Shown: positions 6,531 through 15,347, numbered from the stretch's first letter. The stretch is 18,397 nucleotides of DNA from CAYLOP01 sp964385305 (GCA_964385305.1 CAYLOP010000056.1:1-18397); one strand, 5' to 3'. Made by a program: numbers and translations. Notes: generated from the letters alone by a model not told the origin.

Positions 6531-9500
6531 ACCGTCACCGCCGATCTTTGAATGCCTCCATGGACCAGTTCCAGCGCTCGAACAGCAGCGAGCTGGTGGA
6601 GGGCTTTTGAATCTCTCGGATTGAGGTCAACAGCACGTTCAAACATCTTGGCAGCCTTTTGATAGGATTTGAGTTGTTTGAGGATCACGCCTGTGTGGAA
6701 GTGGGCTTCTCCGTGTTCGTTGTCGAGCGAGATCGCACGGTGGTAGGCCTCAAGCGCATGTTCGAGCTCACGGCGTTCCTCAAAGGTTCGTCCCAATTCA
6801 AACGCGATCTGAGCGTTCGAGGGGGCTATCTCCTGTGCTTTGGTGAGTTCATCCAAGGCTCGGTCTAGATGCCCGTTCTTGCGGCACAACCGACCGAGAA
6901 GAAGTCGGTTCATAGGATCTCTGGGTGCAAGCCGAACCGCGCGTGAGGCTGCTGTCAGAGCGGCATCGAGGTTTTCCATATTCTCATAGGCTTCTGCCAG
7001 GGCAGCCCATGCGCGCTGATCATCGGAATTCTTTTCGAGTGCCTCGCTCAGATCCTTCGTGGCTTGGTGTGCGCGACCAATTTGGATGAGAAGCTTGCTG
7101 CGGGCAACGTGGACGCTCATCTTGTTGTTGGCTTGTTTGAGCGCCTTATCGTAGGCGATGAGCGCTTTCTCGAATTTCCCCTGGTTTGTGAAGATCTCAC
7201 CCGTCCCCAGCAGAACCTCAAGATCGTCGGGGGCAATGCGAGCTGCAGCCTGCGCTCGTTCGAGGGCTTCTTGCGAACGTCCATTGTGCATCGAGGTTCG
7301 TGCCGCGCCGATGAGGCAATGCGCGTCGGCAGGCGAGAGTGTACAAGCACGTTCAAATCGTTTCTCGGCTTTTTGGAACTCGCCGACCGCCAGTGCGATC
7401 TGCCCGGCCTGCTTCCATATCTCTCCCTGGCTGGGCATCGTTTCAAGCACACATGTGTAGACCTTCTCAGCTTCAGAGAACGCGCCGCTTTGATACAGTG
7501 CTTTTCCATATGCGATCTGGTATGCCATCTCCGCGGGCGCGAGCTTGGAAGCTTGTTGCAGATGCGGCATGGCTGAGTCGGTATGGTCGTTTTCTATGTA
7601 GAGGTTCGCCATTATAAAGTGCCACGCCGGTTCATCAGGCCAGATGGCAAGAGCCTCGTTCAACTCACTGGTTGCTTCTTCCACAGCGTTCTCTTCAAGC
7701 CATGATGCGGTACGCAAGTACCGCGCAAGCGGACGAATAACTGGGTCCTCGACAGCGGACGCATAGGCCTGCAAGGCTTGACTGTGTCGGCCGCGAGCGG
7801 CATGCGTGAGACCGAGCAAGATCGGATCCCAAGCGTTCTGAACCGGGGAGCTTTTCTGAATCTCGATCACAGCCTCTGCATGGTCGAGGTCGTTGTTTCG
7901 CAGATATGCGATGATGAGCGCTTGCGCTAGATCGCTTGACACTTCATGAGATACGAGCGACTCAAGTAGTGCAACTGGATCGATTGGGAATTTCTGACCA
8001 TGGAGATCATGCCAAGCCTGCAATGCCATCGTTGTGTCTTGAGGTGCGGCGTTCATCTCACAACGCTCAAGGATCGATTGGACCGACTGCACTGCATGTT
8101 CATCCGTCAATTCCGCAGGCGGCGCATGGTGATAGGCTTTCGAAGCTTCAGCATAAAGCCAGCGAGCGTCCAGCATTCGTAAGCGATAGCGAGCGAGCTC
8201 AGAGAGGGCGTCGATGTCATCTTCTTCAACATTCCAAGACCCAAGAGCTTGGGCGGCTTTTTGCCAATCACCCAGGCGAGCTGCAACACGCGCAAGGTAG
8301 GCGCTGTCTTCAGATGTCTTTGGAGAAATGTCTGCGGCTTGTTGTAAGGCGGCTTTCGCTGCGGGAAGATTCTCGGTTAGCAACGCACATTCCGCCATGA
8401 GCGCAAATGCGCGTTGTGAAGCATCTTCACGGGAAGTTGCCTGTTTCAAGACCCTCCTCGCGTCGTTATAACGCTTGAGTTTCATGAGGCATTCTCCCCA
8501 ATCCACCAGTGTCGTTGTCCGATCTGGTACCAGACGGACCGCCTTGCGGAGGATCTCGTGAGCCTCTTCTGGTGTGGCGAACTCGAGCGCGGCGCGGCCG
8601 AAATCACTGAGGAGATCTGGGTCTTCGGGCGTGATCTCTCTGGCAGCCTCGTAACAGCTCAAACCTTCAGAGATTTCACCATTTGAAAGGAGGGCGTCAG
8701 CGAGGGTAGCCAGGATTCGAACATCATTTGGTGTGAGTGACGCCGCTTTTTTCCAGAAGTCGATCGCCGAGGAAGGGCGATTCAATTTCCACATAACCTT
8801 GGCGGCGTGATCGTGAACGGCGGCATTATCCGGTTCGAGTTCCACACCTCGACACCACGCTTGGCGGGCACCTTCAAAGTCGCCCATGGACTCACTAATC
8901 TTGGCAAGTTGATGGAGGACATTTACGTCCTGAGGATCTCGCTGCGTTGCGTGTTGGAGAACGCGTTGCGCTGAAGCGGGTTCGCCAAGCGCTACTAACG
9001 CCGAAGCGGTTTTTTGCAGCGATGTCGTGTTCCGACGCCCCAACCACAACGATTTCGCTACAGCGGACTTGGATTTTTCGTGATCGCCCGCAGTGAGGGC
9101 TAATTCAGCGAATTCAAGCCAGATGCTGGAATCCCTGGGCTGGACCTGGAGAAGTTGTTCCATCGCCTGTATGGCCTGCACGTAGTCACCATTTGCGACG
9201 GCAGCCTGACTAAGAGACCGCAACGCGGGTTCACCGGACGGTTCTAGATCCACGGCACGATGCGCCATCTGCAATGCCTGGTCCGAGAGGTTGGCAGCCA
9301 AATAGGTTTTAGAGAGCTGGGTGAGAACATGCGCGGAGGCAGGATAAAGCTGACGTGCCTCCTCGAGCGTTGTGATCGCCAAAGGAACCTGGTCGGTTTC
9401 CACGGCAGTGCGTGCGATCCCGAGCAAGGCTTCACGGCGCAAATCGTGCTCATCGCTCGAAAGATTGCGCAGGCAGTTTTGGTAGGTTTGGAGGGCTTCT

Positions 9501-11656
9501 TCGGGCTTGCCGGAAAGTTCATACCCTCGCCCGAGCCAACGTTCGATCTCCGAATTTGTCTCCTCTGCTACCTCGGCTTTTTGAAGGTAGGCCATGCCGG
9601 TTTCAATGGATGGCAGATCACCAGGCGTGGCGGCCTTCAATAAGATCCTTCCTGCGAGATGGTATGCATGCTTCGATGCATTCTGGGGCATGGACTGGAC
9701 GAGGCGTGCGGCGGCAGCATTCTCGTCGCGGTTCTCATAGGCAACGGCCAACGCCTGGCGGACATCCCAGTTTTCCGGCTGAAGCTTGTATGCCTCGCGT
9801 AGAACTGGCAGGGCTCGATCGACATGGCCGAGCGTTTGTAAAATCTCCGCATAAACAAGGAGCCATTCTGCTTTCGGCTCATTGAGCTCGGCGGCAACCT
9901 GTGCGGCTTCAAGCGCCTCGCTATCGCGGCTTTGCTTGCGAAGCCATTGGGCGAGCGCGATCTGAAGTTCACCACAAGAGGGTATATTCTGGACTGCGGT
10001 CTGGAGTGTATTTCCGGAAGCAAGCTCATCCCCGGTCATGGATTGACATTCGGCCAATGCCAGCCAGGCTTTTGGTTGCAAAGGAACCAGGTTGATGGCT
10101 TCTTCTAGATGGTCGCGTGCTGCTTCGTATTCGGCTTGCGCAGCAAGCGCGCGCCCGGTGATGAGATGTGCATGACCTGAATCCGGATTCGATGACAACA
10201 GTTCTTGCGCTGTTTCAAGAGCTAGTCGGTGATGGCCGGCTTCCAAAGCACATTCCGCAAGTTGATCGGTTACCGAGGGATTGCTCTCGACCAGAATTTG
10301 CCAATGCGCCAGCGCAGCATCAGCGGATCCACTCGTTTGGAGGCTTTCTGCAAGTATGCGTCGGGCAGCGGGATTTTCCGGCTCTTGCGCCAGGGCTAAC
10401 CTGGCCATGTCTGCCGCTGATCGAGGATCGCCGGCGAGCAAGAGGATGGAGGCCAGTTCGGTCTTCGGCTGGGTTCTGGCTGGTCTTAAGTCGACTCGCA
10501 GCCTCGAGACTGCTAACGCCTGCTTAAGGTCACCGACGTTGCGAAGGCCTTCGACTAATCTATGTAATGTTGGATCATCGATCAGCAGTTCGGCGTCCAA
10601 TGCCTGTGCAGCCTTGGATAAGAGTTCCGCAGCATGGGCTTTCTCGCCTTTTTGAAGCAACGCGAGGCCGGCCGCGATCATCTCAAGGACGCATCCAGAA
10701 TCTAGTTGTAGAGCATTAAACGCCTCATCCGAGCGATCGAGCGCGAGCAGCGCTCCAGCATAAAGTGCTCGGCGCGTTGGCGATGGGTAGGAGTGTAGCG
10801 CTTGCTGTCGAGCCTCAAGTGTCAGCACTGGATCCGCTTCCAATTGGGCGATGTCTGCAATATGGTCCGCGACTATGCCGGCCGATTGAGAAGCGATCTC
10901 CCATGCTTGAATAAGGTCGGTGTGTGCGGACGGGGCGTCCCCTAATGCAAGGTTGCGTGCAGCGCGCATCATTAAATGATCCAAAGTATCTTCGGGAGGA
11001 CTTTCCATCAAGGTCGCAAGTGCCTGGCAAAATTGGATCTCGTCAGCTCGCTGTCCGTAGACTAAAAGTTGACCTGCCCATTCGGGCACCGCTCGGTACA
11101 ACGAGCTAGCGGTCTCCTCGGGGGAGAGATTTGAACGCAGGATATGCAGTGCGAGAGAGATGCCACGCTGCCCGCCCTCAGCGATGATCGCAGCGATCAG
11201 CCGCTCGGGCTCTGGGATGAACGGCAGTGCGCATGCCAGCGCCGATTGCCATATCGCCGGATCATGCAGGGCATTTGTTGTGATCTCCTCCACGCCGTCT
11301 TCCGCCGTGATGGTTCGCAGGATGCTGAGGGCGAGAAGTGCAACGGTTTCGAGATCACGGTCTTGGAGACTGCCTGTTGTGGCTTGTTTAAAATCATCGT
11401 CGAGCTTTTTCTCTAGATCGTCTTCCAAAGCAGTAACACCGGCGCTGAGTGTGCGAAGATTCAGCGTCAGGCCTGCTAAGCTGGCTGGCGCATCCGTCAA
11501 CATACCAGGCTGTTCTTTAAGTTTTTCAAAGAACGCAGGGACGTGGAGTTGCTCCCAGGCTTCTGGAACATGCAGGAGACGTTCGATTAACTGGGAAAGC
11601 TCACCAGGGGATAGTATCTCGCTCAAGGCATCAAGGATCATGGAATCGTTCAGCAT
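6527..11656 (-). CDS. Giant cytoplasmic TPR-repeat protein (about 1,709 aa)
   Basis: From about residue 250 to the end the protein is almost continuous tetratricopeptide repeats, roughly 40 units of about 34 residues, many with W/L-x2-L/A-G/A-x3-Y/L...A...A/F...P spacing and the Asn/Asp-Pro ending (for example EPENPAARR, DPQDVNVLHQ, NPRDSKALHQ). The first ~250 residues are helical with degenerate repeats. No enzymatic domain, signal peptide or membrane helix is visible. TPR superhelices bind peptides or assemble complexes, so a scaffold or sensor for the adjacent peptidase is the obvious guess. ATG 11656 is chosen because AGGTGA lies eight bases upstream; an in-frame GTG at 11668 lacks a good ribosome site. 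It follows the small membrane protein gene directly, and its stop overlaps the peptidase start. Confidence 0.92.
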   Translation of the reverse strand: MLNDSMILDALSEILSPGELSQLIERLLHVPEAWEQLHVPAFFEKLKEQPGMLTDAPASLAGLTLNLRTLSAGVTALEDDLEKKLDDDFKQATTGSLQDRDLETVALLALSILRTITAEDGVEEITTNALHDPAIWQSALACALPFIPEPERLIAAIIAEGGQRGISLALHILRSNLSPEETASSLYRAVPEWAGQLLVYGQRADEIQFCQALATLMESPPEDTLDHLMMRAARNLALGDAPSAHTDLIQAWEIASQSAGIVADHIADIAQLEADPVLTLEARQQALHSYPSPTRRALYAGALLALDRSDEAFNALQLDSGCVLEMIAAGLALLQKGEKAHAAELLSKAAQALDAELLIDDPTLHRLVEGLRNVGDLKQALAVSRLRVDLRPARTQPKTELASILLLAGDPRSAADMARLALAQEPENPAARRILAESLQTSGSADAALAHWQILVESNPSVTDQLAECALEAGHHRLALETAQELLSSNPDSGHAHLITGRALAAQAEYEAARDHLEEAINLVPLQPKAWLALAECQSMTGDELASGNTLQTAVQNIPSCGELQIALAQWLRKQSRDSEALEAAQVAAELNEPKAEWLLVYAEILQTLGHVDRALPVLREAYKLQPENWDVRQALAVAYENRDENAAAARLVQSMPQNASKHAYHLAGRILLKAATPGDLPSIETGMAYLQKAEVAEETNSEIERWLGRGYELSGKPEEALQTYQNCLRNLSSDEHDLRREALLGIARTAVETDQVPLAITTLEEARQLYPASAHVLTQLSKTYLAANLSDQALQMAHRAVDLEPSGEPALRSLSQAAVANGDYVQAIQAMEQLLQVQPRDSSIWLEFAELALTAGDHEKSKSAVAKSLWLGRRNTTSLQKTASALVALGEPASAQRVLQHATQRDPQDVNVLHQLAKISESMGDFEGARQAWCRGVELEPDNAAVHDHAAKVMWKLNRPSSAIDFWKKAASLTPNDVRILATLADALLSNGEISEGLSCYEAAREITPEDPDLLSDFGRAALEFATPEEAHEILRKAVRLVPDRTTTLVDWGECLMKLKRYNDARRVLKQATSREDASQRAFALMAECALLTENLPAAKAALQQAADISPKTSEDSAYLARVAARLGDWQKAAQALGSWNVEEDDIDALSELARYRLRMLDARWLYAEASKAYHHAPPAELTDEHAVQSVQSILERCEMNAAPQDTTMALQAWHDLHGQKFPIDPVALLESLVSHEVSSDLAQALIIAYLRNNDLDHAEAVIEIQKSSPVQNAWDPILLGLTHAARGRHSQALQAYASAVEDPVIRPLARYLRTASWLEENAVEEATSELNEALAIWPDEPAWHFIMANLYIENDHTDSAMPHLQQASKLAPAEMAYQIAYGKALYQSGAFSEAEKVYTCVLETMPSQGEIWKQAGQIALAVGEFQKAEKRFERACTLSPADAHCLIGAARTSMHNGRSQEALERAQAAARIAPDDLEVLLGTGEIFTNQGKFEKALIAYDKALKQANNKMSVHVARSKLLIQIGRAHQATKDLSEALEKNSDDQRAWAALAEAYENMENLDAALTAASRAVRLAPRDPMNRLLLGRLCRKNGHLDRALDELTKAQEIAPSNAQIAFELGRTFEERRELEHALEAYHRAISLDNEHGEAHFHTGVILKQLKSYQKAAKMFERAVDLNPRDSKALHQLAAVRALELVHGGIQRSAVTV

Positions 11657-11664
11657 GTTGTTGG

Positions 11665-11670
11665 TCACCT
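11665..11670 (-). promoter_or_regulatory. Ribosome binding site of the giant TPR gene (AGGTGA)
   Basis: AGGTGA on the minus strand is eight bases before ATG 11656 and overlaps the last base of the preceding stop codon. It favours ATG 11656 over the GTG at 11668, which lies inside this site. Confidence 0.55.
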
Positions 11671-12008
11671 CAGCTCATCAAAGCCCACTCGATCTGTTGA
11701 ATGACGTAATAGCCAGCGGCGATCATTGTGATGCCAAGCGCTATCAAAAAAACGCCAACACCGCTCGCCGTTCGGACCAGTTGATTGATGGCAACCAGCA
11801 GTTCGGACGCGCTATTGACGAGGCCGGTCATCTCCTGGACAACGCCTTTCTGGCCTAGGCGAGCAGCATGGGTTGCGATTGCGCTCACTTCCCGTGAGTA
11901 ACCGCGGCTGATGAGAACGATTGCTCCTAGCACGATGCACATGCACCCGAGCAGGAAAACGCTGGCACCGATGATTATTTGCATGTCTTGTAAGGAGAGA
12001 GGAATCAT
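11670..12008 (-). CDS. Small two-helix membrane protein (112 aa), unknown function
   Basis: First gene of the sigma-54-driven peptidase block. Two hydrophobic helices (about 9-34 and 82-104) flank a mainly helical hydrophilic segment (~36-80). With two membrane passes both ends should lie on the same side. No conserved family is recognised. The start is firm: GGAGGTG sits five bases before ATG 12008. A longer reading from TTG 12053 would begin inside the -12 element of the promoter, so it can be excluded. Its position immediately ahead of a giant scaffold protein suggests a membrane anchor or receptor for that complex; this is inference only. Confidence 0.7.
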   Translation of the reverse strand: MIPLSLQDMQIIIGASVFLLGCMCIVLGAIVLISRGYSREVSAIATHAARLGQKGVVQEMTGLVNSASELLVAINQLVRTASGVGVFLIALGITMIAAGYYVIQQIEWALMS

Positions 12009-12013
12009 TTTTT

Positions 12014-12020
12014 CACCTCC
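12014..12020 (-). promoter_or_regulatory. Strong ribosome binding site (GGAGGTG)
   Basis: A near-perfect Shine-Dalgarno five bases before ATG 12008. It fixes the start of the 112-residue membrane protein and suggests high translation once the sigma-54 promoter fires. Confidence 0.8.
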
Positions 12021-12048
12021 ATCTACATCAGGGTCTGGAGGTAAATGT

Positions 12049-12064
12049 TGCAAGGAGTGTGCCA
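12049..12064 (-). promoter_or_regulatory. Sigma-54 promoter of the membrane protein/TPR/peptidase block
   Basis: Minus strand TGGCACACTCCTTGCA matches the sigma-54 consensus TGGCAC-N5-TTGCA with GG and GC exactly ten bases apart. The predicted start is near 12038, giving a leader of about 30 nt that contains the GGAGGTG site. It is the best of three such sites in the locus and lies directly downstream of the gene for an NtrC-type activator. Confidence 0.88.
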
Positions 12065-12097
12065 GTTGATTTTCAGGGGTATTTCAGGTTGGATACT

Positions 12098-12123
12098 GCT
12101 TCTTCGACGGTTATAGAAGAAGC
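12098..12123. repeat. Perfect 8-base inverted repeat upstream of the sigma-54 promoter
   Basis: GCTTCTTC and GAAGAAGC flank a ten-base spacer, about 35-60 bases upstream of the -24 element. It could be an operator or enhancer for a DNA-binding activator, or a hairpin in the 3' end of the response regulator transcript. No T-run follows on either strand. Confidence 0.45.
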
Positions 12124-12126
12124 GCC

Positions 12127-12143
12127 GCCGCCAGAGTGGCGGC
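12127..12143 (-). terminator. GC-rich hairpin after the response regulator gene
   Basis: GCCGCC and GGCGGC pair around a five-base loop, 45-61 bases beyond the stop of the response regulator. A pyrimidine stretch (CTTCTTCT) follows on the minus strand after a few bases rather than a pure T-run, so termination may be partial. The remainder of the 180-base gap holds the inverted repeat and the promoter described separately. Confidence 0.4.
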
Positions 12144-12187
12144 AGGATGATATGGGCGTATGCAGTAAGGTGTTGGTGATGATGTAT

Positions 12188-13369
12188 TTAGCTCTTATCA
12201 GCGTAAGCCTGGATGTCTGGTGGAAGATGTGCGATGTCGATTTGCTCATCATCGCAGAAGAGCATTGCGCGCTCGATCACATGTTGAAGTTCACGGATGT
12301 TTCCCGGCCACGAGTGGGCTTTTAAGGCTTCGATCGCCCGAGGGGTGATACCCGTGATGGCGTTGCCTGTTCGCAGGTTGATCATCCTTATGAATTTACC
12401 GACGAGCGCAGGGATATCGACAAGTCGTTCGCGCAGCGGAGGTAGATGGAGATCGAGAACCTTCAAACGATAGTATAGGTCTTCACGGAAACTGCCGTCC
12501 GCAATCATGGCCTTAAGGTCGCGATTGGAGGCGGCAAGAATTTGAATATCAACGCTGATCTCTTTCACACCGCCGACACGACGAAAACGCTGCTCGTCAA
12601 GCACACGCAGCAGTTTGGCTTGCATATCCGTCTTTGTGGAGGAGATTTCGTCGAGAAAGAGGATGCCGCCATCCGCGATCTCGATCAAACCGGGTTTGCG
12701 CTTTTGAGCGCCTGTGAAGGCTCCCGCTTCGTGCCCGAAGAGCTCGGATTCGATCATCGTATCCGGTAAGGCGGCGCAGTTGATAGGGATGAAGGGTTTA
12801 TCCTCACGCGGTCCCATGCTGCCAATGGCGCGCGCCAAGACCTCTTTGCCCGTTCCCGTCTCACCAGTGATCAGGACAGACACCGATGCTGCAGCCGCAC
12901 GCTGCGCTTCGGTAATGATCCGCTGCATGGTTGGTGTTTCACCGACAACCCAGTCTGTCTGATCCCCCGCAGACCGCCGTAATAGATCCAATTCGCGTCG
13001 GAGAAGAACGATCTCGCTCGAACGTTCAACCGCCTGGAGGAGACGATCGAAATCGAGCGGTTTTTGGAGAAAATCTTGCGCGCCCTTCTTCATGGCATCG
13101 ACGGCAAGATCTACTTCCCCATAGGCTGTGATCAGGATAACCGGAGGGCTGGGGTATTCCCTGCTGAGACGATCTAAGAGGCTCAATCCTGAACCGTCAG
13201 GCAGATTCACATCGAGTAGGATAATATCGGCTGCACCTTTGTCTATCGCTTTATTGGCTTCGGCAAGGTCGCCGGCTTCGATCGCCTCATAACCTGCATC
13301 GGCAAGCGCCTCGCTGACGAAATTTCTTGCAGTAGCCTCATCATCGACGATAAGAACGGTTGCACTCAT
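12188..13369 (-). CDS. NtrC-type sigma-54 activator lacking a DNA-binding domain
   Basis: The 393-residue protein has a receiver domain (1-~118) with acidic Asp9/Asp10, phosphoacceptor Asp53, Thr81 and Lys103. A sigma-54-specific AAA+ domain follows, with Walker A GETGTGKE (169-176), GAFTGA loop (216-221), Walker B GGILFLDE (234-241) and FREDLYYRL. The protein stops at LPPDIQAYADKS, directly after the AAA+ lid, where NtrC relatives (about 450-480 residues) continue into a Fis-type helix-turn-helix. The sequence after the stop does not encode such a domain in that frame, so this is not a recent truncation. Helicobacter FlgR is a known activator of this type that works without DNA binding. ATG 13369 has GGAG ten bases upstream, and the gene starts four bases after the kinase gene. 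It probably activates the three sigma-54 sites of this locus. Confidence 0.93.
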   Translation of the reverse strand: MSATVLIVDDEATARNFVSEALADAGYEAIEAGDLAEANKAIDKGAADIILLDVNLPDGSGLSLLDRLSREYPSPPVILITAYGEVDLAVDAMKKGAQDFLQKPLDFDRLLQAVERSSEIVLLRRELDLLRRSAGDQTDWVVGETPTMQRIITEAQRAAAASVSVLITGETGTGKEVLARAIGSMGPREDKPFIPINCAALPDTMIESELFGHEAGAFTGAQKRKPGLIEIADGGILFLDEISSTKTDMQAKLLRVLDEQRFRRVGGVKEISVDIQILAASNRDLKAMIADGSFREDLYYRLKVLDLHLPPLRERLVDIPALVGKFIRMINLRTGNAITGITPRAIEALKAHSWPGNIRELQHVIERAMLFCDDEQIDIAHLPPDIQAYADKS

Positions 13370-13373
13370 AGGT

Positions 13374-15347
13374 TTAATTCTCCGTAGGTTTCGCTGCTGG
13401 GATGCTGACGGTGAAAACGGTGCCTGCACCGGCGAAGCTTTCCACCTGGATTTGACCCTTATGCGCCACCATGATCCGGCGGCTAATGGCCAGACCGAGT
13501 CCAGTTCCATCTTTCTTCGTTGTGTAAAAGGGGTCAAAGATTCGGGCAGCGACATCGGGAGGAATTCCTGGACCGGTGTCAGCCACTTTGAGTTCCACCA
13601 TGGTTCCTTGTGATGTCTCTATCGGCCCAAGTGAAAAAGAGAGCGTACCGCCTTCCTCCATGGCTTCCAAGGCATTGGAAATTAAATTAACGATCACGCG
13701 TTCCAGCGTGCGGAGGTCTGCCAATGCATGGGGGGTATTGGGATCGAATTCCGTATGACACACCACATTGCCCTGGTTGAAACGTGGCTGCCAACGCGCG
13801 AGGATGCGTTCTAACTGCGATGCCAAGTTGAGCGGCTTCATCCGCAACTCGAGCGATTTTGAGAAAAAGAGTACGTCACTCATGAGTTGATCGAGTCGGT
13901 TGCACTCCTTGTGGACTTGTTTGAGCGAATCATATAGGTTGTGGTCCTTGCCAAGACGTGAGGCGACTAACTGTACTCCCGTGCTGATATTGTTGATTGG
14001 GTTGCGGACTTCATGGGCGAAAATTGCCGTCACCTCACCAAGGAGCGCACGCTGCGCCAGCCTCTCGGTCTGATCCTCAATAGCTTGTTGTTCGGACTGA
14101 TCCTTCAAGATGACAAGTAAGCGGGAAGGAGAATCAGGATCCATCGGAACCGCGCGAAGGTGCACGGGGATGGGGCGACCATCTCGTCGATGTAGGATCA
14201 TGCGCGCCTGTTCTGCGACACGTTCGTGATCCAAGGCATCCAGCAAGGTTGGGCGCACATCCTCGGGCCCTACCAGCACATCTTTGATGGCGAGACCCTC
14301 AACTTCCTCCGGCTGGTACCCCAGGAGCTCGGTGATGGCTGGGTTTACTCGCATCACGCGCAGATCGCCGCTGAGTGAAAGCAGAGTGTCCGAGACCCCC
14401 ATGAAAAGGCCTTGCTCTTCTGCATGCACTTCGGTCAGTTTCTTCTCCGTCTCAGCGGCTGTTGCCTTTTGCAGCCCAAGTAAAACCGCGATGTGGCATA
14501 GGCGAGCGATCGAGCTCATCACAGTTTCAGTATCCGAAGGGATCGTTTTGGCATCCCGCCATCCCGAGACCAGCACACCGATCCAAGCCGTTGGTGAGCC
14601 TGTCAAAGTTGTTAGCAGCAACGTTGAACCGGTCTCTCTGGCAGCTTTGTGGAGTTGATGTTCAGGGCGTTGGCCACGCGACCAACTGGCGTTGCGCTGG
14701 AGTGGGCTGAGCTCGGAAGCAGGGAGGGATTTTGGGAAGGGGGAGGGCAATGACCCACTGAGAATGTATTCGGGCGTAGTGGGGGAGACGCGGTAGAGAC
14801 CTACATAGGATGCACGGAGTAACTTTGCCGCGAGTTCGAGAACGCTCGGGATGGAAGCTACTGTGCCATCCAAGATCAATGCCGACATTTGAGCGATCGC
14901 CTCGAAATGCTGATGTTGAGGCTCTCGGTCCTCTTGATCCTGCGATCGCACGACTGATCGTTCGAAGAGGATCAGGAATGCCGATCGGTTGGGCGGGATA
15001 GGTCTGACCCGAAGATCCACATGCTGGGTCTCACCTTGCCGGGTTTTTAGGGGAATACCTTGCAGACAGAGTTCAGGACCTTCCCAGGGATCGGTAATGT
15101 GGGCGAGCGCTTGTTCTCCGGGTTCGCTCGGGAATAAATCCGTACCGGTAAGCGTTTCGAGGTCTGTGCGAGCGTAACCAGAGAGAAGCAGGAAAGCGTG
15201 GTTATGCGCGAGAAGTTGATCGCCTTTTTTGGAAATGACAAGAACCGCTTCGGGCAGCGTATCTGCCAAGACGCGAAAATAATCGCGGGAAGGATCGGGT
15301 TTAAAAAGGCGTGTGATGGAATTGAGAGGCGTTGAGTCGGTTGGCAA
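13374..15347 (-). CDS. Soluble NtrB-like sensor histidine kinase (PAS-GAF-PAS-HisKA-HATPase)
   Basis: The 657-residue kinase has no membrane helix. Residues ~21-130 are a PAS domain and ~150-292 a GAF-like domain. Residues ~312-418 are a second PAS domain (NPAITELLGYQPEEVEG). The phosphoacceptor box is FAHEVRNPINNI with His445, followed by the ATPase N box NLISNALEAM (554-563), G1 DTGPGIP (590-596), FDPFYTTK and G2 GTGLGLA (614-620). It should autophosphorylate on His445 and pass phosphate to Asp53 of the adjacent regulator. The ligand is unknown; cytoplasmic PAS and GAF domains suggest a small molecule, redox or energy signal. The start is TTG 15347 with AGG eight bases upstream. An ATG at 15354 is out of frame. 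The gene lies nine bases after rpoN and is surely co-transcribed with it. Confidence 0.93.
   Translation of the reverse strand: MPTDSTPLNSITRLFKPDPSRDYFRVLADTLPEAVLVISKKGDQLLAHNHAFLLLSGYARTDLETLTGTDLFPSEPGEQALAHITDPWEGPELCLQGIPLKTRQGETQHVDLRVRPIPPNRSAFLILFERSVVRSQDQEDREPQHQHFEAIAQMSALILDGTVASIPSVLELAAKLLRASYVGLYRVSPTTPEYILSGSLPSPFPKSLPASELSPLQRNASWSRGQRPEHQLHKAARETGSTLLLTTLTGSPTAWIGVLVSGWRDAKTIPSDTETVMSSIARLCHIAVLLGLQKATAAETEKKLTEVHAEEQGLFMGVSDTLLSLSGDLRVMRVNPAITELLGYQPEEVEGLAIKDVLVGPEDVRPTLLDALDHERVAEQARMILHRRDGRPIPVHLRAVPMDPDSPSRLLVILKDQSEQQAIEDQTERLAQRALLGEVTAIFAHEVRNPINNISTGVQLVASRLGKDHNLYDSLKQVHKECNRLDQLMSDVLFFSKSLELRMKPLNLASQLERILARWQPRFNQGNVVCHTEFDPNTPHALADLRTLERVIVNLISNALEAMEEGGTLSFSLGPIETSQGTMVELKVADTGPGIPPDVAARIFDPFYTTKKDGTGLGLAISRRIMVAHKGQIQVESFAGAGTVFTVSIPAAKPTEN

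Noticed and set aside
7064..7576. Plus-strand open frame of 170 codons opposite TPR repeats
   Set aside because: No motif, ribosome site or promoter; explained by the repeat coding strand.
6527..11656. Tandem DNA repeats in the giant TPR gene
   Set aside because: The repeats are visible at protein level only; the nucleotide copies are too diverged to suggest recent duplication.
11160..11858. Plus-strand open frame of 232 codons opposite the giant TPR gene
   Set aside because: It is rich in Ser and Arg with no recognisable motif and lies antisense to clearly coding TPR repeats; it is a codon-bias shadow.
12009..12053. Longer start (TTG 12053) for the small two-helix membrane protein
   Set aside because: It begins inside the -12 element of the sigma-54 promoter, ahead of the predicted transcript start, while ATG 12008 has a near-perfect ribosome site.
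12009..12187. Frameshifted DNA-binding domain of the activator in the following gap
   Set aside because: Translation of the gap in the activator's own frame gives no helix-turn-helix pattern, and the gap is occupied by dyads and the promoter.
13370..13555. N-terminal extension of the response regulator into the kinase gene
   Set aside because: The receiver domain starts at MSATVLIVDD (13369) with a good ribosome site; the extra residues are the kinase 3' end read in another frame.
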